Shown: positions 56,032 to 64,000 of the stretch, one piece after another
How positions within the stretch are numbered: the first letter of the stretch is position 1
Layout of the letters: each line of letters starts with the position of its first letter
Source: Leptotrichia sp. HSP-342
GTDB taxonomy: Bacteria > Fusobacteriota > Fusobacteriia > Fusobacteriales > Leptotrichiaceae
Direction: 5' to 3'
DNA length: 64,000 nucleotides
Assembly (NCBI RefSeq): GCF_041199995.1
Contig: NZ_CP165646.1
Span: 2,046,001 to 2,110,000, forward strand
The notes under the pieces: generated by a model
Databases searched by the model: none
Told to the model about the DNA's origin: nothing
The model's input: only the letters and a program-made list of their open reading frames with translations
Made by a program: the position numbers and the translations under genes

Positions 56032-56538
56032 TTATTTTTTATACACTTCAATAATTTTATTAATAATTTCAGTTGTGGAAATATTATCCACGAAGGATAA
56101 AATCTTTACTTCTCCGCCATTTTTTTCAACAACTTTTGTTTCTGGCAAGTCTTCTTTTTTGTAATCTCCGCCTTTTACGTGAATATCTGGCTTTAAAATA
56201 TCCAGCAGTTTTTCTGGTGTTTTTTCATTAAAAATTACTGTATAGTCTACAAATTTTGTACCCAAAAGTACAAAAGCTCTATTTGTTTCACTATTTATCG
56301 GTCTTTTATCTCCTTTGTTCACTTTAACTGAAGCATCGCTATTTACACCGACAACCAAAATATCGCCTAAATTTCTGGCTTCCTCCAGATAAGTCAAATG
56401 CCCAACATGTAAAATATCAAAAACTCCATTAGTAAAAACTACCTTTTTTCCAGCCTTCTGCAATCTCACTATTTCATCTCTCGTTTCATCAACAGTCAGC
56501 AAATTATCTTTAAAACTTTTTTCCAATTTTCTCTCCAA
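56032..56538 (-). CDS. rfaE2: Nucleotidyltransferase, heptose-1-phosphate adenylyltransferase (RfaE domain II) type
   Basis: Cytoplasmic nucleotidyltransferase of 168 residues. The motif VFTNGVFDILHVGHLTYLEEA (HxGH in HVGH) and the phrase GVNSDASVKVNKGDKRPINS are those of the second RfaE/HldE domain that activates D-glycero-beta-D-manno-heptose 1-phosphate for lipopolysaccharide core synthesis; further on are VKGGDYKKEDLPE and ISTTEIINKI. The fused kinase domain of HldE is absent, so a separate kinase would be needed. Other cytidylyltransferases share the fold, but these phrases favour RfaE2. It is enclosed by the inverted repeat. Confidence 0.88.
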   Translation of the reverse strand: MERKLEKSFKDNLLTVDETRDEIVRLQKAGKKVVFTNGVFDILHVGHLTYLEEARNLGDILVVGVNSDASVKVNKGDKRPINSETNRAFVLLGTKFVDYTVIFNEKTPEKLLDILKPDIHVKGGDYKKEDLPETKVVEKNGGEVKILSFVDNISTTEIINKIIEVYKK

Positions 56539-57075
56539 TATATTTATCTATTCTATTTATAATTATAATGTTTTTAATTCATAATTTACTCAATCCCTAA
56601 GTTTATTTAATTTTAAAAAGGTTCGAGCATACATCAAATTATACCACATTTTTTCCAAAAAAAGAAAATTTTTCTATTTTTTTTCAACTTTTATTTTTTC
56701 AAATTTCAACAATTGTATTTTATTATTTTTTGGATATTTCAATTAATAAATGTTTTTTCTGTTTTATTTTCGTAGGATTGTTCATTGTCGCAAAACCTTA
56801 TCTTGCAGTAAAGGTTTGTATCCTTTATTAAAAAAGTTTGTAATATACTCAAACCTATTTTAAATTAAACTGCTAAAATTATATAAATTTATGGTTTGAG
56901 TAAAATAGTCATAGCTTTTGAGTTTAATTTTAAATAAGTTTTACTATAATTTCGTTATTTAAATGAACTTTAGTATACGCATATTCTCACAATTTTTTTA
57001 TCAAAAAAGAAAAAGAAGCATAAGCTTACTGCTTTTACTTCTCTTAAATTTTAAAATTTTATTATTAGTACCTCT
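56539..57075. other. Intergenic region with right arm of the inverted repeat
   Basis: A 537-base gap. It holds the right repeat arm (56767-56977), including a TTTTGAGTTTAATTTTA stretch that resembles a decayed hairpin-element loop, and near 57017-57045 an interrupted stem (AAGCA/TGCTT) that gives a T-rich tail on the minus strand after the GNAT gene. No reading frame is credible. Confidence 0.55.
56767..56977 (-). repeat. Right arm of inverted repeat around the rfaE2-like gene
   Basis: Reverse complement of the left arm: 56767-56817 pairs with 55789-55839, and 56951-56977 with 55534-55560. Here AAACCT occurs once (56812-56817), without the 190-base insert. Confidence 0.8.
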
Positions 57076-57513
57076 TTATCGAAATATTTTTATAAAACAT
57101 TTTTGAGTTTTATTACAAGTATAACCTATATTCTCATAAAATTTATGTGCTTCTGAACGATGAGAAGCCGAATTTAATCTAATGAAATTAATATTATTGT
57201 TTAAAGCATACTCTTCAACAAAAACCATCAGTTTTTTTCCTATACCCTTGCCTTGAAAATTGGAACTTACTGCTAATCCTAATATATTTAATCCAATATC
57301 ACTGTATAAACTTTCATACATCTCTGCATGAACAAAACCAACAACCTTACTTGTTTTTTTATCTTCATATACTGCGATAATATGATGTTCATAATCAATA
57401 GATAATTTTTCAATTTGCGTCTTGACAGTCTTAATACCAACATTATATCCTAACTCATCTTTACAAATTTCTTGTATATCCTTCGCATCTAGTATATTAA
57501 TCTCTCTTATCAC
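57076..57513 (-). CDS. GNAT-family N-acetyltransferase
   Basis: Cytoplasmic acetyltransferase of 145 residues. Acetyl-CoA loop FQGKGIGKKLMVFVEEYA (R/Q-x-x-G-x-G/A type) and the C-terminal phrase FIRLNSASHRSEAHKFYENI, with GYTCNKTQKCFIK at the end. The sequence resembles small-molecule or antibiotic-type N-acetyltransferases, but the substrate cannot be deduced. It is a single gene after the inverted-repeat region, 84 bases past the FtsZ-like gene. Confidence 0.9.
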   Translation of the reverse strand: MIREINILDAKDIQEICKDELGYNVGIKTVKTQIEKLSIDYEHHIIAVYEDKKTSKVVGFVHAEMYESLYSDIGLNILGLAVSSNFQGKGIGKKLMVFVEEYALNNNINFIRLNSASHRSEAHKFYENIGYTCNKTQKCFIKIFR

Positions 57514-57597
57514 ACTTTTACCTCTATAACTTCTAATTTTTCATATTTACTTTTTTCTATAATAAATACTTCAACTTTAGTATCATTTTATATACAT

Positions 57598-58446
57598 TTA
57601 TTTAGAGAAATCCGTTATCAGCATTTTCACTTCAATTTTATCTTCAAGCTCCACATCCATAATGTATCCCCATAGTATATTTGTTTGGTCTGCTCCAAAT
57701 TTTTCATTTATAATCATAGTTATTTCCTGTAAATCCGTTAATCCAATGTCTGGTCCTGCTGTAATGCTTAACAGTATCTTTCTCGCTTTTGGAATATTTT
57801 TTGTAAAAGGGCTGTTTGTTATTTGTTCTGTAGCAAGTTTTACCTTATCCTGACCTTCACCTTTACCAAATGCTGTTATGCCTTCCCCTGAATTTCTTAG
57901 CATTATTTTTACATCATCAAAATCAAGATTCACTATCCCTTGTTTTTTTATTAGATTTGTTATAAATTCTATATTTTTTATAAAAATTTTATCTCTTTTT
58001 TCAAATAATTTATCAAAAGTTGCACTAGAATCTGCTTTCATTAATTTTTTAAGAGGCAAAACTATAACAGTATCAGAAACTTCTTCTAATTTCTTGATTT
58101 CTTCAGCTTCTCCATTTGAATTAATTGATGTAGCAACTACAATCACTGTCAATATTCCCATTGTTTTTGCAACTTCTGAAACAATGCAGGCTATTTCGTT
58201 ATTCTTCTTTTCCGACATTTCTGTCAAAATAAATACTAAATCTGTATTTTTGAATGTACTCTGCACTTTTTCACTTAAATCTTCAGAAGCCAATATTTTT
58301 GATCCTACATTCAGTTTATCCAAATTCCCTTGATTTGCATCAATTCCCACAAATTCAACTTCCGCAATCTCTTTTTTCATCATCTTATTCAAGACATCAT
58401 TTCCCACCGTACCAATTCCAATAACTTTTATTCCAACACCGTCCAT
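57598..58446 (-). CDS. Divergent FtsZ-like protein lacking nucleotide-binding loops
   Basis: FtsZ/tubulin-fold protein, 282 residues. The fold is recognisable: IKVIGIGTVGNDVLNKM at the start (FtsZ T1 reads GxGGGGGN), NTDLVFILTEM, SEVAKTMGILTVIVV, IVNLDFDDVKIMLRNSGEG (T7 loop with GxxNxDxxD), and SITAGPDIGLTDLQEI. The GTP-binding signature GGGTGTG after the FILTEM strand is replaced by SEKKNNE (about 78-84), and the T3 loop is deleted. There is no C-terminal FtsA/ZipA-binding tail. It is not broken by stops and has GGAG upstream. Inference: a non-GTP-binding partner or inhibitor of true FtsZ. Confidence 0.8.
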   Translation of the reverse strand: MDGVGIKVIGIGTVGNDVLNKMMKKEIAEVEFVGIDANQGNLDKLNVGSKILASEDLSEKVQSTFKNTDLVFILTEMSEKKNNEIACIVSEVAKTMGILTVIVVATSINSNGEAEEIKKLEEVSDTVIVLPLKKLMKADSSATFDKLFEKRDKIFIKNIEFITNLIKKQGIVNLDFDDVKIMLRNSGEGITAFGKGEGQDKVKLATEQITNSPFTKNIPKARKILLSITAGPDIGLTDLQEITMIINEKFGADQTNILWGYIMDVELEDKIEVKMLITDFSK

Positions 58447-58585
58447 ATTTTTCTCCTTTATATATAAAGTTTTCTTTTTCCAGATTTTAACATATTTTTA
58501 CCAAATACATTCTATATATATTTCTACAGAGAATTCCTCCCACCTACCCATCTATGAAAAAGATATATTTTATTTAAGGGATGGA

Positions 58586-58981
58586 ATGGAGGATGGACGT
58601 AAAAAAATAAAATCATATAAATCTTGTTTAGAAGAATTAAGAGAAAGTACAGGATATAACGAACACATGAAGCTAGGTAATAAGATTGTTGCTAAAACCT
58701 TTGATGAAATAATAAAAGTTTTAGCTGATGTTATGGTATTGAATGCAGAAGATACAGTCACAATAAATCAAACAAAATTACCAGCATATGTTGTTCAAGA
58801 GAGATTTAGAGAATTAGATTCTTTGCATATGGAGTATCTTGTAAATGCTTTATCAGAGAACGAATCGAAAATAAGAAATGTAAGAGCTTTTATTTTAACG
58901 GCAGCATATAATGCGCCAAGCAATATGGATGCCTATTATACAGCACTTGTTAGTTATGATATGAGGGTAGGAGGTTACTGA
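58586..58981 (+). pseudogene. Replication initiator (RepA) C-terminal fragment of a conjugative element
   Basis: A 131-residue fragment matching the C-terminal (DUF6017-type) part of replication initiator proteins from Gram-positive integrative and conjugative elements: KSCLEELRESTGYNEHMKLG, then TKLPAYVVQERFRELDSLHM and FILTAAYNAPSNMDAYYTAL. The frame is open some way upstream of the ATG without recognisable homology, so the N-terminal part is missing. It overlaps the next gene by one base (ATGATAA style junction at 58981), as in an intact element. Family from motif memory. Confidence 0.7.
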
Positions 58982-59466
58982 TGATAAATGAAGAAATTTC
59001 TAATAGAGTAGTTAACATTGAAGTTAATGTATTAAAGGCAACTTATCAAGAAATCTTAAGCCAAGTAAAGAAGTTACAACAGAGATCAAAACAACATGGT
59101 GGCTTAGATAAACTTATCAAGGCGGAGGGAAATGAAGTAAAACTCAAAGATATGGTTAAGAAAGGTCAGCTTGAAGAAATCAATGTTAAAGATGGTGAAT
59201 TAAAAGAACTAAAAAAAGAATTGAATAAACATGGTGTTAAATTCTCAGTGATGCAAGATAAGGAAACAGGTACACATGCTGTATTCTTCCAAGCAAAAGA
59301 TACAAAAGTTATGAATAAAGCTTTTCAAAATGTGCTTTCAAATATTGAAAAGAAAGAGAAAAATAAGGAGTCAATTCATAAAAACATAGAGAAATTTAAA
59401 GAGATGGCTAAGAATACTATTTCTAGAGATAAAGTCAAGAATAAACAAAAGGAGCAGGGCCTATGA
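58981..59466 (+). CDS. PcfB/DUF3801-type conjugation protein
   Basis: A 161-residue basic protein of the PcfB (DUF3801) family carried by Gram-positive conjugative elements: INEEISNRVVNIEVNVLKAT, KLKDMVKKGQLEEINVKD, and VKFSVMQDKETGTHAVFFQA. PcfB is an accessory factor that works with the PcfC coupling protein at the relaxosome. It overlaps the start of the next gene by four bases, and follows the replication initiator fragment directly, which preserves the native order. The rest of the transfer apparatus is missing. Confidence 0.8.
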   Translation: MINEEISNRVVNIEVNVLKATYQEILSQVKKLQQRSKQHGGLDKLIKAEGNEVKLKDMVKKGQLEEINVKDGELKELKKELNKHGVKFSVMQDKETGTHAVFFQAKDTKVMNKAFQNVLSNIEKKEKNKESIHKNIEKFKEMAKNTISRDKVKNKQKEQGL

Positions 59467-59813
59467 TAGATAAGATACTAAAGGACATCAAATGCTTATT
59501 TAAGGTGCAAGATAAGGCAAAGTTTTTCAAGCAGAACATTCCCTATCTTGCATTTTTCTATGTTGGTAATATTTTTTCTCACCATGTAAGAGCATATACT
59601 GGTGGCGATGTGATAGACAAAATCTTTCAGGGAATATTAGAGCTTAACACCATGAGCTTTATTCCGAGTATTCATCCAACTGATATTTTAATGGGCGTGG
59701 GAGTAGCTGCTTTAATTAAGTTTGTTGTCTATACCAAAGGTAAAAATGCAAAAAAGTTTAGGCAAGGTAAAGAGTATGGATCAGCAAGATGGGGAACGAC
59801 AAAAGATATTTAG
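59463..59813 (+). pseudogene. Truncated VirD4/TraG-type coupling protein (PcfC)
   Basis: The first 116 residues of a type IV coupling protein. Two membrane helices (NIPYLAFFYVGNIFSHHV; PTDILMGVGVAALIKFVVY) lead to EYGSARWGTTKDI, the conserved entry to the ATPase domain, and the frame stops immediately after it at 59811-59813. Full-length PcfC proteins have about 600 residues, so the whole ATPase part is lost. Sequence beyond the stop is unrelated. Confidence 0.8.
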
Positions 59814-60143
59814 AGTGGTTTATAATAAAGTAATGAATGGACATATTCCCAAATACGAGGCTTCCTTAAAATATTAAATTTTATCCATACTGACCACTCA
59901 AGCCATGTGGAGACGGTAGTATTATTGTCAAGAAAATAGAATAACAAGCTATAAAACTGTCGAAATAGGTGGCTTTTAGGATTTTAAAAGAAATCAGTTC
60001 TATAATAAATTAAAAATCGTGTTGGTAGAAAAATCGTCTACTTCTACCAACATGATTTTACAAAGAGCCAGTACTTACATCTCTTTTTCTCCTGTAAAAC
60101 TATTGTATCTTGATACTTTAAGGAGTTTCAATCATTCGATCTG
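59814..60143. other. Junction region with large hairpin and ISL3-like end
   Basis: No gene is visible. At 60013-60030 AAAATCGTGTTGGTAGAA pairs with TTCTACCAACATGATTTT (60042-60059) with one wobble pair, then ACAAAGAGCC (60060-60069). Read from the other strand this starts GGCTCTTTGT, the same ten bases as the ISL3-type end at 12527. It may be an ISL3 end and/or the copB terminator. Confidence 0.5.
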
Positions 60144-62246
60144 TTAACCGTTATTTTTTGGATCTAAACTTAATAACATAGCATTAATGGCGACGATGAC
60201 TGTTGACACAGACATTAGGATTGCTCCTAATGCAGGGCTTAATGTGATACCAATAGGAGCTAAAATTCCTGCAGCTAGAGGGATAGCTATAAAGTTATAA
60301 CCAGCTCCCCAAAATAGGTTTTGTTTCATTTTACGAGTTGTTTTGTGTGCTAATTCAATGAATGATTCAATATCTCCTGGATCGGATTGAGTCAATATGA
60401 CATCAGCTGAATCCAACGCAACTTGAGTTCCAGCACCTATAGCTATACCAACATCTGCTAAGGCAAGAGAAGGAGCATCATTTACACCATCACCTACCAT
60501 GATAACTTTCTTTCCTTCATCTTTAAGTGTTTTAACTAACTCATATTTGTCTTGTGGAGATTGATTTGATCTATATTCAATCCCTAAATCTACTGCCGCG
60601 CCTTGAGCCGCTTTTTCATTATCACCTGTTGCCATAATTGGTCGAATATTGTTCTTTTTAAGAGCTTTAATTAACTCTTTACTCGTTGGTTTTAATTCGT
60701 CCCCTAAAGCTACAGCACCAATGGCATCATCGTTTTCTACTAAGACACTAAGAGTTGCTCCTTTTGGAGTATCCATATCAAGATTACGTCCATAGGCTTT
60801 TTGACTGATTAATTGGTAACGGTGCCCACCTGCTTTACCCTCTACTCCAGAACCGGAAATCACATCAATCGAATCAAAAGATGCTGGACGTATATTTTGC
60901 TGCTCGGCGAAACTTATAATTGATTGAGCAATTGGGTGGCTAGATCCTCCTTCAATACCTGCCAATAAGGCAATGATTTCCTCTTTTGTATATTTGTCAT
61001 TAAGAAGTTTTACATCTAATACTTTAAATTCACCAGTTGTTAAAGTACCCGTTTTATCTAAAATCATCACATCTGCATCTTGAGCTATTTCTAAGGCTTG
61101 GCGGTCTTTTACTAGTAAGCCACGGCTAGCTCCTAAGCTTGTGCTACGGGCGGTTACCAATGGAATAGCCAGACCCAATGCGTGCGGACAAGCAATAACT
61201 AATGTAGTAATAGTAAATATAACTGCCGTTGGGATATCTCCAATAATCATCCACACTACAAAAGCAATTAGCGCGACAATAACAGCAATATAGAAGAGCC
61301 ACCCTGCAACCTTTTGCGCAATACTTTCTGCCCTGGAAGGCTGACTTTGAGCTTGGCTAATTAAAGTCTGTACTTGAGAGATAAAGGATTGATCACCTGT
61401 CTCAAGCACTTTAATATAAAGTACCCCTTCTCCATTTGTTGAGCCCCCTATTACTTCATCGCCAGGGCCTTTTTTAACTGCTTTTGATTCTCCAGTCAAA
61501 AGAGCTTCATTTAAACGTGATTCGCCACGCTCGATAATCCCGTCTGCTGGCACATTTTCTCCGGCTTGAACACGAATTAAATCACCTACCTTTAAGTCAG
61601 CAACTGGTCGTGTTTCAATTGAATCGTCTTCTAATACAACGTGAGCATCTTTCGGCACTAACTTAGCCAATTCTGCTTGTGCGTCTCCTGCTTCTCCAAT
61701 AGCTTTCATCTCAATCCAGTGACCTAATAGCATGATTAATAGTAATGAAGCAAATTCAAAGAAAAAGTCCATCACGTGTTCACCCGTTACGTAGGTAATG
61801 ATCACAGCATAAATACTGTATAAATATGAAACACTTAAACCTAAAGAAACGAGTGCCATCATTCCAGGTTTTTTTTGTTTAAATTCGTCAACTGCACCTT
61901 GATAGAATGGACGTCCACCATAAATAATTAATATAGTAGATAAAATAGCTACTACAATATCAGAATATGGAAAAGTAAACTGGAATGGTAGTTCAAATCC
62001 ATGCAAAGGGACTAAGAGCATAATAATGATTCCTAGTGGCAATGACTTTAAGAAAAGTTCCTTAAAGCTTCCGTGATGATGGTGGGCATGCCCACTGTGC
62101 CCGCTATGATCATGCCCAGCATGATGTTCTTGATTTTTATCCTTATGGTCTCCATGTTCATCTGTGATTCCATGCTCGTGTTTTAACTTATCCATGTCGT
62201 CATAATCATGGTGATTATGAGACGAATATCTGTTGTCATTATTCAT
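60144..62246 (-). CDS. copB: CopB-type copper-translocating P-type ATPase
   Basis: Inner-membrane P1B-type ATPase of 700 residues that exports copper. The N-terminus (1-60) is rich in His, Asp and Gly (DHSGHSGHAHHHHG) in place of CxxC heavy-metal domains, as in enterococcal CopB. Motifs in order: TGES in LLTGESKAV, the metal-site CPHALGLAIP (CPH, about 355), DKTGTLTTGEF with the phosphorylated Asp (about 398), and GDGVNDAPSLALADVG. AAGGAGG precedes the ATG. It starts 19 bases after copY. Sequence type suggests acquisition from Firmicutes. Confidence 0.95.
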   Translation of the reverse strand: MNNDNRYSSHNHHDYDDMDKLKHEHGITDEHGDHKDKNQEHHAGHDHSGHSGHAHHHHGSFKELFLKSLPLGIIIMLLVPLHGFELPFQFTFPYSDIVVAILSTILIIYGGRPFYQGAVDEFKQKKPGMMALVSLGLSVSYLYSIYAVIITYVTGEHVMDFFFEFASLLLIMLLGHWIEMKAIGEAGDAQAELAKLVPKDAHVVLEDDSIETRPVADLKVGDLIRVQAGENVPADGIIERGESRLNEALLTGESKAVKKGPGDEVIGGSTNGEGVLYIKVLETGDQSFISQVQTLISQAQSQPSRAESIAQKVAGWLFYIAVIVALIAFVVWMIIGDIPTAVIFTITTLVIACPHALGLAIPLVTARSTSLGASRGLLVKDRQALEIAQDADVMILDKTGTLTTGEFKVLDVKLLNDKYTKEEIIALLAGIEGGSSHPIAQSIISFAEQQNIRPASFDSIDVISGSGVEGKAGGHRYQLISQKAYGRNLDMDTPKGATLSVLVENDDAIGAVALGDELKPTSKELIKALKKNNIRPIMATGDNEKAAQGAAVDLGIEYRSNQSPQDKYELVKTLKDEGKKVIMVGDGVNDAPSLALADVGIAIGAGTQVALDSADVILTQSDPGDIESFIELAHKTTRKMKQNLFWGAGYNFIAIPLAAGILAPIGITLSPALGAILMSVSTVIVAINAMLLSLDPKNNG

Positions 62247-62265
62247 TTTAAATTCCTCCTTATAC

Positions 62266-62715
62266 TTAATGATGATGTAAATGACATTCGCATTGTCCTT
62301 CTGGACAATTGCAATCCACTTCTTCTAATGCGAAAGATTTTTTCATCTCTAATATTTTTTCTAGTCGATCTATATCATCGAAGCTTAAAACATGATCTTC
62401 AATGATGCTTCCTATTACATTTCCGACTTTCTTATTGCAAATACGGTTAAAAATATCTTCTACATAATCCCTTACAGCTTCTTTCTCTTCAATATTGGCA
62501 GTGTAAATAAACTTTCTACCTTCTTGCTCTGTATTTAGTACGCCTTTTTCAACTAATCGACCTAAGATCGTTTTGATAGTGGATTGTGTTCAATCCATTT
62601 TTTCTTTCAATACGGAAATGATTTTTTTACTAGTTACTCGATCATTTGCCCAAACTACACGCATGACTTCCCATTCTGCATCTGTAATATGAGTATTAAA
62701 TTCTATTGTACTCAT
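62266..62715 (-). pseudogene. copY: CopY-family copper repressor interrupted by an in-frame TGA
   Basis: Reading from ATG 62715 (AAAGGAG before it), the frame encodes the CopY winged helix (TDAEWEVMRVVWANDRVTSK, KIISVLKEKMD), then TGA at 62590-62592 where homologues have Trp (KMDWTQST), then continues open (TQSTIKTILGRLVEKGVL) to the copper/zinc motif CNCPEGQCEC and HLHHH. With TGA read through it is 149 residues, full length. As a stop it leaves a 41-residue fragment without dimer or metal sites, so copB would be derepressed. Read error is possible. Confidence 0.85.
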
Positions 62716-62735
62716 TCTCCTTTCCCCTAATTGTC

Positions 62736-62793
62736 TACAGATGTAAACGAACATGCTCAAAATAAGTATACCATTGTAAACGAATTGTGTCAA
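62736..62793 (-). promoter_or_regulatory. copY-copB promoter with cop boxes
   Basis: On the minus strand TTGACA (62793-62788) and TATACT (62770-62765) are 17 bases apart. A perfect cop box TACAGATGTA (consensus TACANNTGTA) lies at 62736-62745 between promoter and start, and a one-mismatch box TACCATTGTA at 62769-62778 overlaps the -10. This arrangement matches CopY-regulated operons. Confidence 0.85.
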
Positions 62794-62910
62794 GTCTTTT
62801 TAATAAATGTAAGCAACGCTTATAGCTTTTTATCTCTCCACTTCTTTTCCATAATAATTTTCATAGTTTTTCCTATATTGAACAAGGTTAGAAAATTGTT
62901 CTTTATTTAA

Positions 62911-62927
62911 AGGGGCTGTCTCAAAAT
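62911..62927. mobile_element. IS1182-type terminal inverted repeat
   Basis: AGGGGCTGTCTCAAAAT matches the usual terminal sequence of IS1182-family elements, and the transposase gene of that family starts inside it. Only this end is in the window. Confidence 0.7.
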
Positions 62928-62969
62928 GGTTAAAATTTTGAGTTCAGCTTCTATTTTTTTGTTCAAATT

Positions 62970-63050
62970 AAAAGCTCTCTAAATTTTTTACAGTTATCTG
63001 ATTAGAATTTTTTCTAATCAAAGAAAAATTGCACTAAAAAATTAGAGAAC
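62970..63050 (-). terminator. Hairpin between IS end and transposase
   Basis: GATTAGAA pairs with TTCTAATC around a four-T loop, nested in an imperfect outer pairing (CTCTCTAAATTTTTT with AAAAAATTAGAG). It lies at the 3' end of the transposase gene and probably shields or terminates transcription. Confidence 0.5.
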
Positions 63051-63067
63051 CTTATCTTTCTTAAAAC

Positions 63068-64000
63068 TTAGTTAATAGCTAATTTATGAAGTTTCATGCC
63101 TTCACGTCCTTGAACTTTTTTATGAACATATTTTCTTAAATTATATCCAATAGCAAATAGTAAAACTTCAACTTTAGTTTTAGATCTTTCACGGTATTTA
63201 AAACGTTTAAAGTTCATGTTCTGTTTTAACACTCCAAATGCCCCTTCAACCTGAATACTCCTATTCACTCTAAGCATTATTCCTTTTTCTGTTGCTATAT
63301 TTTCCTGTGACTGTTTTCTAAATCTTAAAAAATTATCTGCTACATAAAGTTTTTTGTTATGAGATGTACTTTTACATTTTACTGCAAAAGGGCATCCTTC
63401 ACAGTTATTGCATTCATATACTTTCTTTTCTGATATATATCCACTTCTATTTTTTTGTTTTGACGTATACTTAAACTCAAGTTTTTGATTATTTGCACAC
63501 GTATATGTATCCGTTTCTTCATTAAATGACATGTTTTCCACCTTAGAAATATCATGTTTAAATTTTCGGGTTTTCTGCTTTTCATAATTTTGTGGCTTTA
63601 TATATGGAGTATAATTATTATTAAAAAGATATTCATAGTTTTCTTCACTTTCATATCCTGCATCTGCAACAATATTTCTAAATTTTAAGTTTTTACTTTC
63701 CAATACTGATAAAAATGGAATAAGTGTTCTTACATCTGTAGGATTAGGAAACAAATCCAGGCCCACAATATATTCAGAATTTACGCCTATCTGTAAATTA
63801 TATGCCGGTTTCAGCTGACCATTTTTCATGTAGTCTTCCTTCATTCTCATAAACGTTGCATCCTTATCTGTTTTAGAGTAACTGTTTCTATTACCACAAA
63901 TTTTAAGATGCATACTATACTCATTTTCCTTTGCTATGTAGGAAGTTACAGTTTCGTAATCTCTCTGCTGTTGAGTTTTACGGACTCCCTTTCCATAAAC
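63068..64000 (-). mobile_element. IS1182-family transposase, cut by the window edge
   Basis: DDE transposase; at least 310 codons lie in the window and the frame is open to its edge, so the N-terminus is outside. Signature phrases are TDKDATFMRMKEDYMKNGQL, YNLQIGVNSEYIVGLDLF, VADAGYESEENYEYL and the C-terminal VEGAFGVLKQNMNFKRFKYR with the last Glu. A Cys cluster (CNNCEGCPFAVKC) is typical. There are no stops, so it may be active. The inverted repeat end is at 62911. Confidence 0.88.

Noticed and set aside
1..64000. tRNA, rRNA or tmRNA genes
   Set aside because: No T-loop-like GGTTCGAATCC pattern or rRNA stretch was seen by eye in any intergenic region; a tRNAscan run would settle it.

Overview
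The window is AT-rich and densely coded, and carries an ordinary diderm gene set: an LptD/OstA outer-membrane assembly protein, secreted beta-rich proteins, a heptose-phosphate nucleotidyltransferase, RNase J and YhbY together, and an acetate kinase/phosphotransacetylase fermentation pair. This mix, with many short Lys/Asn-rich secreted proteins and IS630-, ISL3- and IS1182-type insertion sequences, suggests a member of the Fusobacteriota, most likely Leptotrichia. That assignment rests on gene content and composition only; no rRNA or tRNA gene is visible in the window.

Layout. 0-7 kb (minus strand): ileS, a lactate permease and tex. 7-12.2 kb (plus): three tandem copies of a small secreted family, each with its own promoter (the third is a lipoprotein version with an in-frame stop), then a free SGNH hydrolase and an OatA-like O-acetyltransferase that ends in a homologous SGNH domain. 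12.2-17.3 kb: transposase wreckage (ISL3, IS630) around dapH, a TPR protein and an LD-carboxypeptidase. 17.3-19.9 kb: an ArsR-rhodanese regulator divergent from trxA-trxB, with a perfect palindrome on the trxA promoter. 19.9-23 kb: cell-wall and secreted proteins and a PhzF-like isomerase. 23-25.7 kb: a truncated EamA transporter, an IS630 remnant and an isolated RnfD with a long charged N-terminus. 25.9-34.4 kb: a nitronate monooxygenase-like enzyme, a second thioredoxin, galE, three tandem outer-membrane-type proteins, an M29 aminopeptidase, a DeoR regulator and cutC.

34.5-57.5 kb is a long minus-strand housekeeping block: lptD, a MarR regulator, an AI-2E transporter, der, a DUF212 protein, yhbY, rnj, mrdA, rsfS, rsmE, ruvB, a DUF445 protein, flavodoxin, ackA, pta, ftsY, tsaB, tsaE, an rfaE2-like gene and a GNAT acetyltransferase. 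Two intergenic regions in it hold copies of a hairpin element with a conserved loop and unrelated, still-paired stems. One copy looks like a 190-bp insertion into an inverted repeat that encloses the rfaE2-like gene.

57.6-64 kb is the most unusual end. It starts with a divergent FtsZ-like protein that has lost its nucleotide-binding loops but keeps the T7 catalytic loop. Next is a broken conjugative-element fragment (replication initiator C-terminus, PcfB, truncated VirD4/PcfC), then a copper-resistance operon (copY-copB) of Firmicutes type with a cop-box promoter but a TGA stop inside copY. An IS1182-family transposase runs off the window edge.
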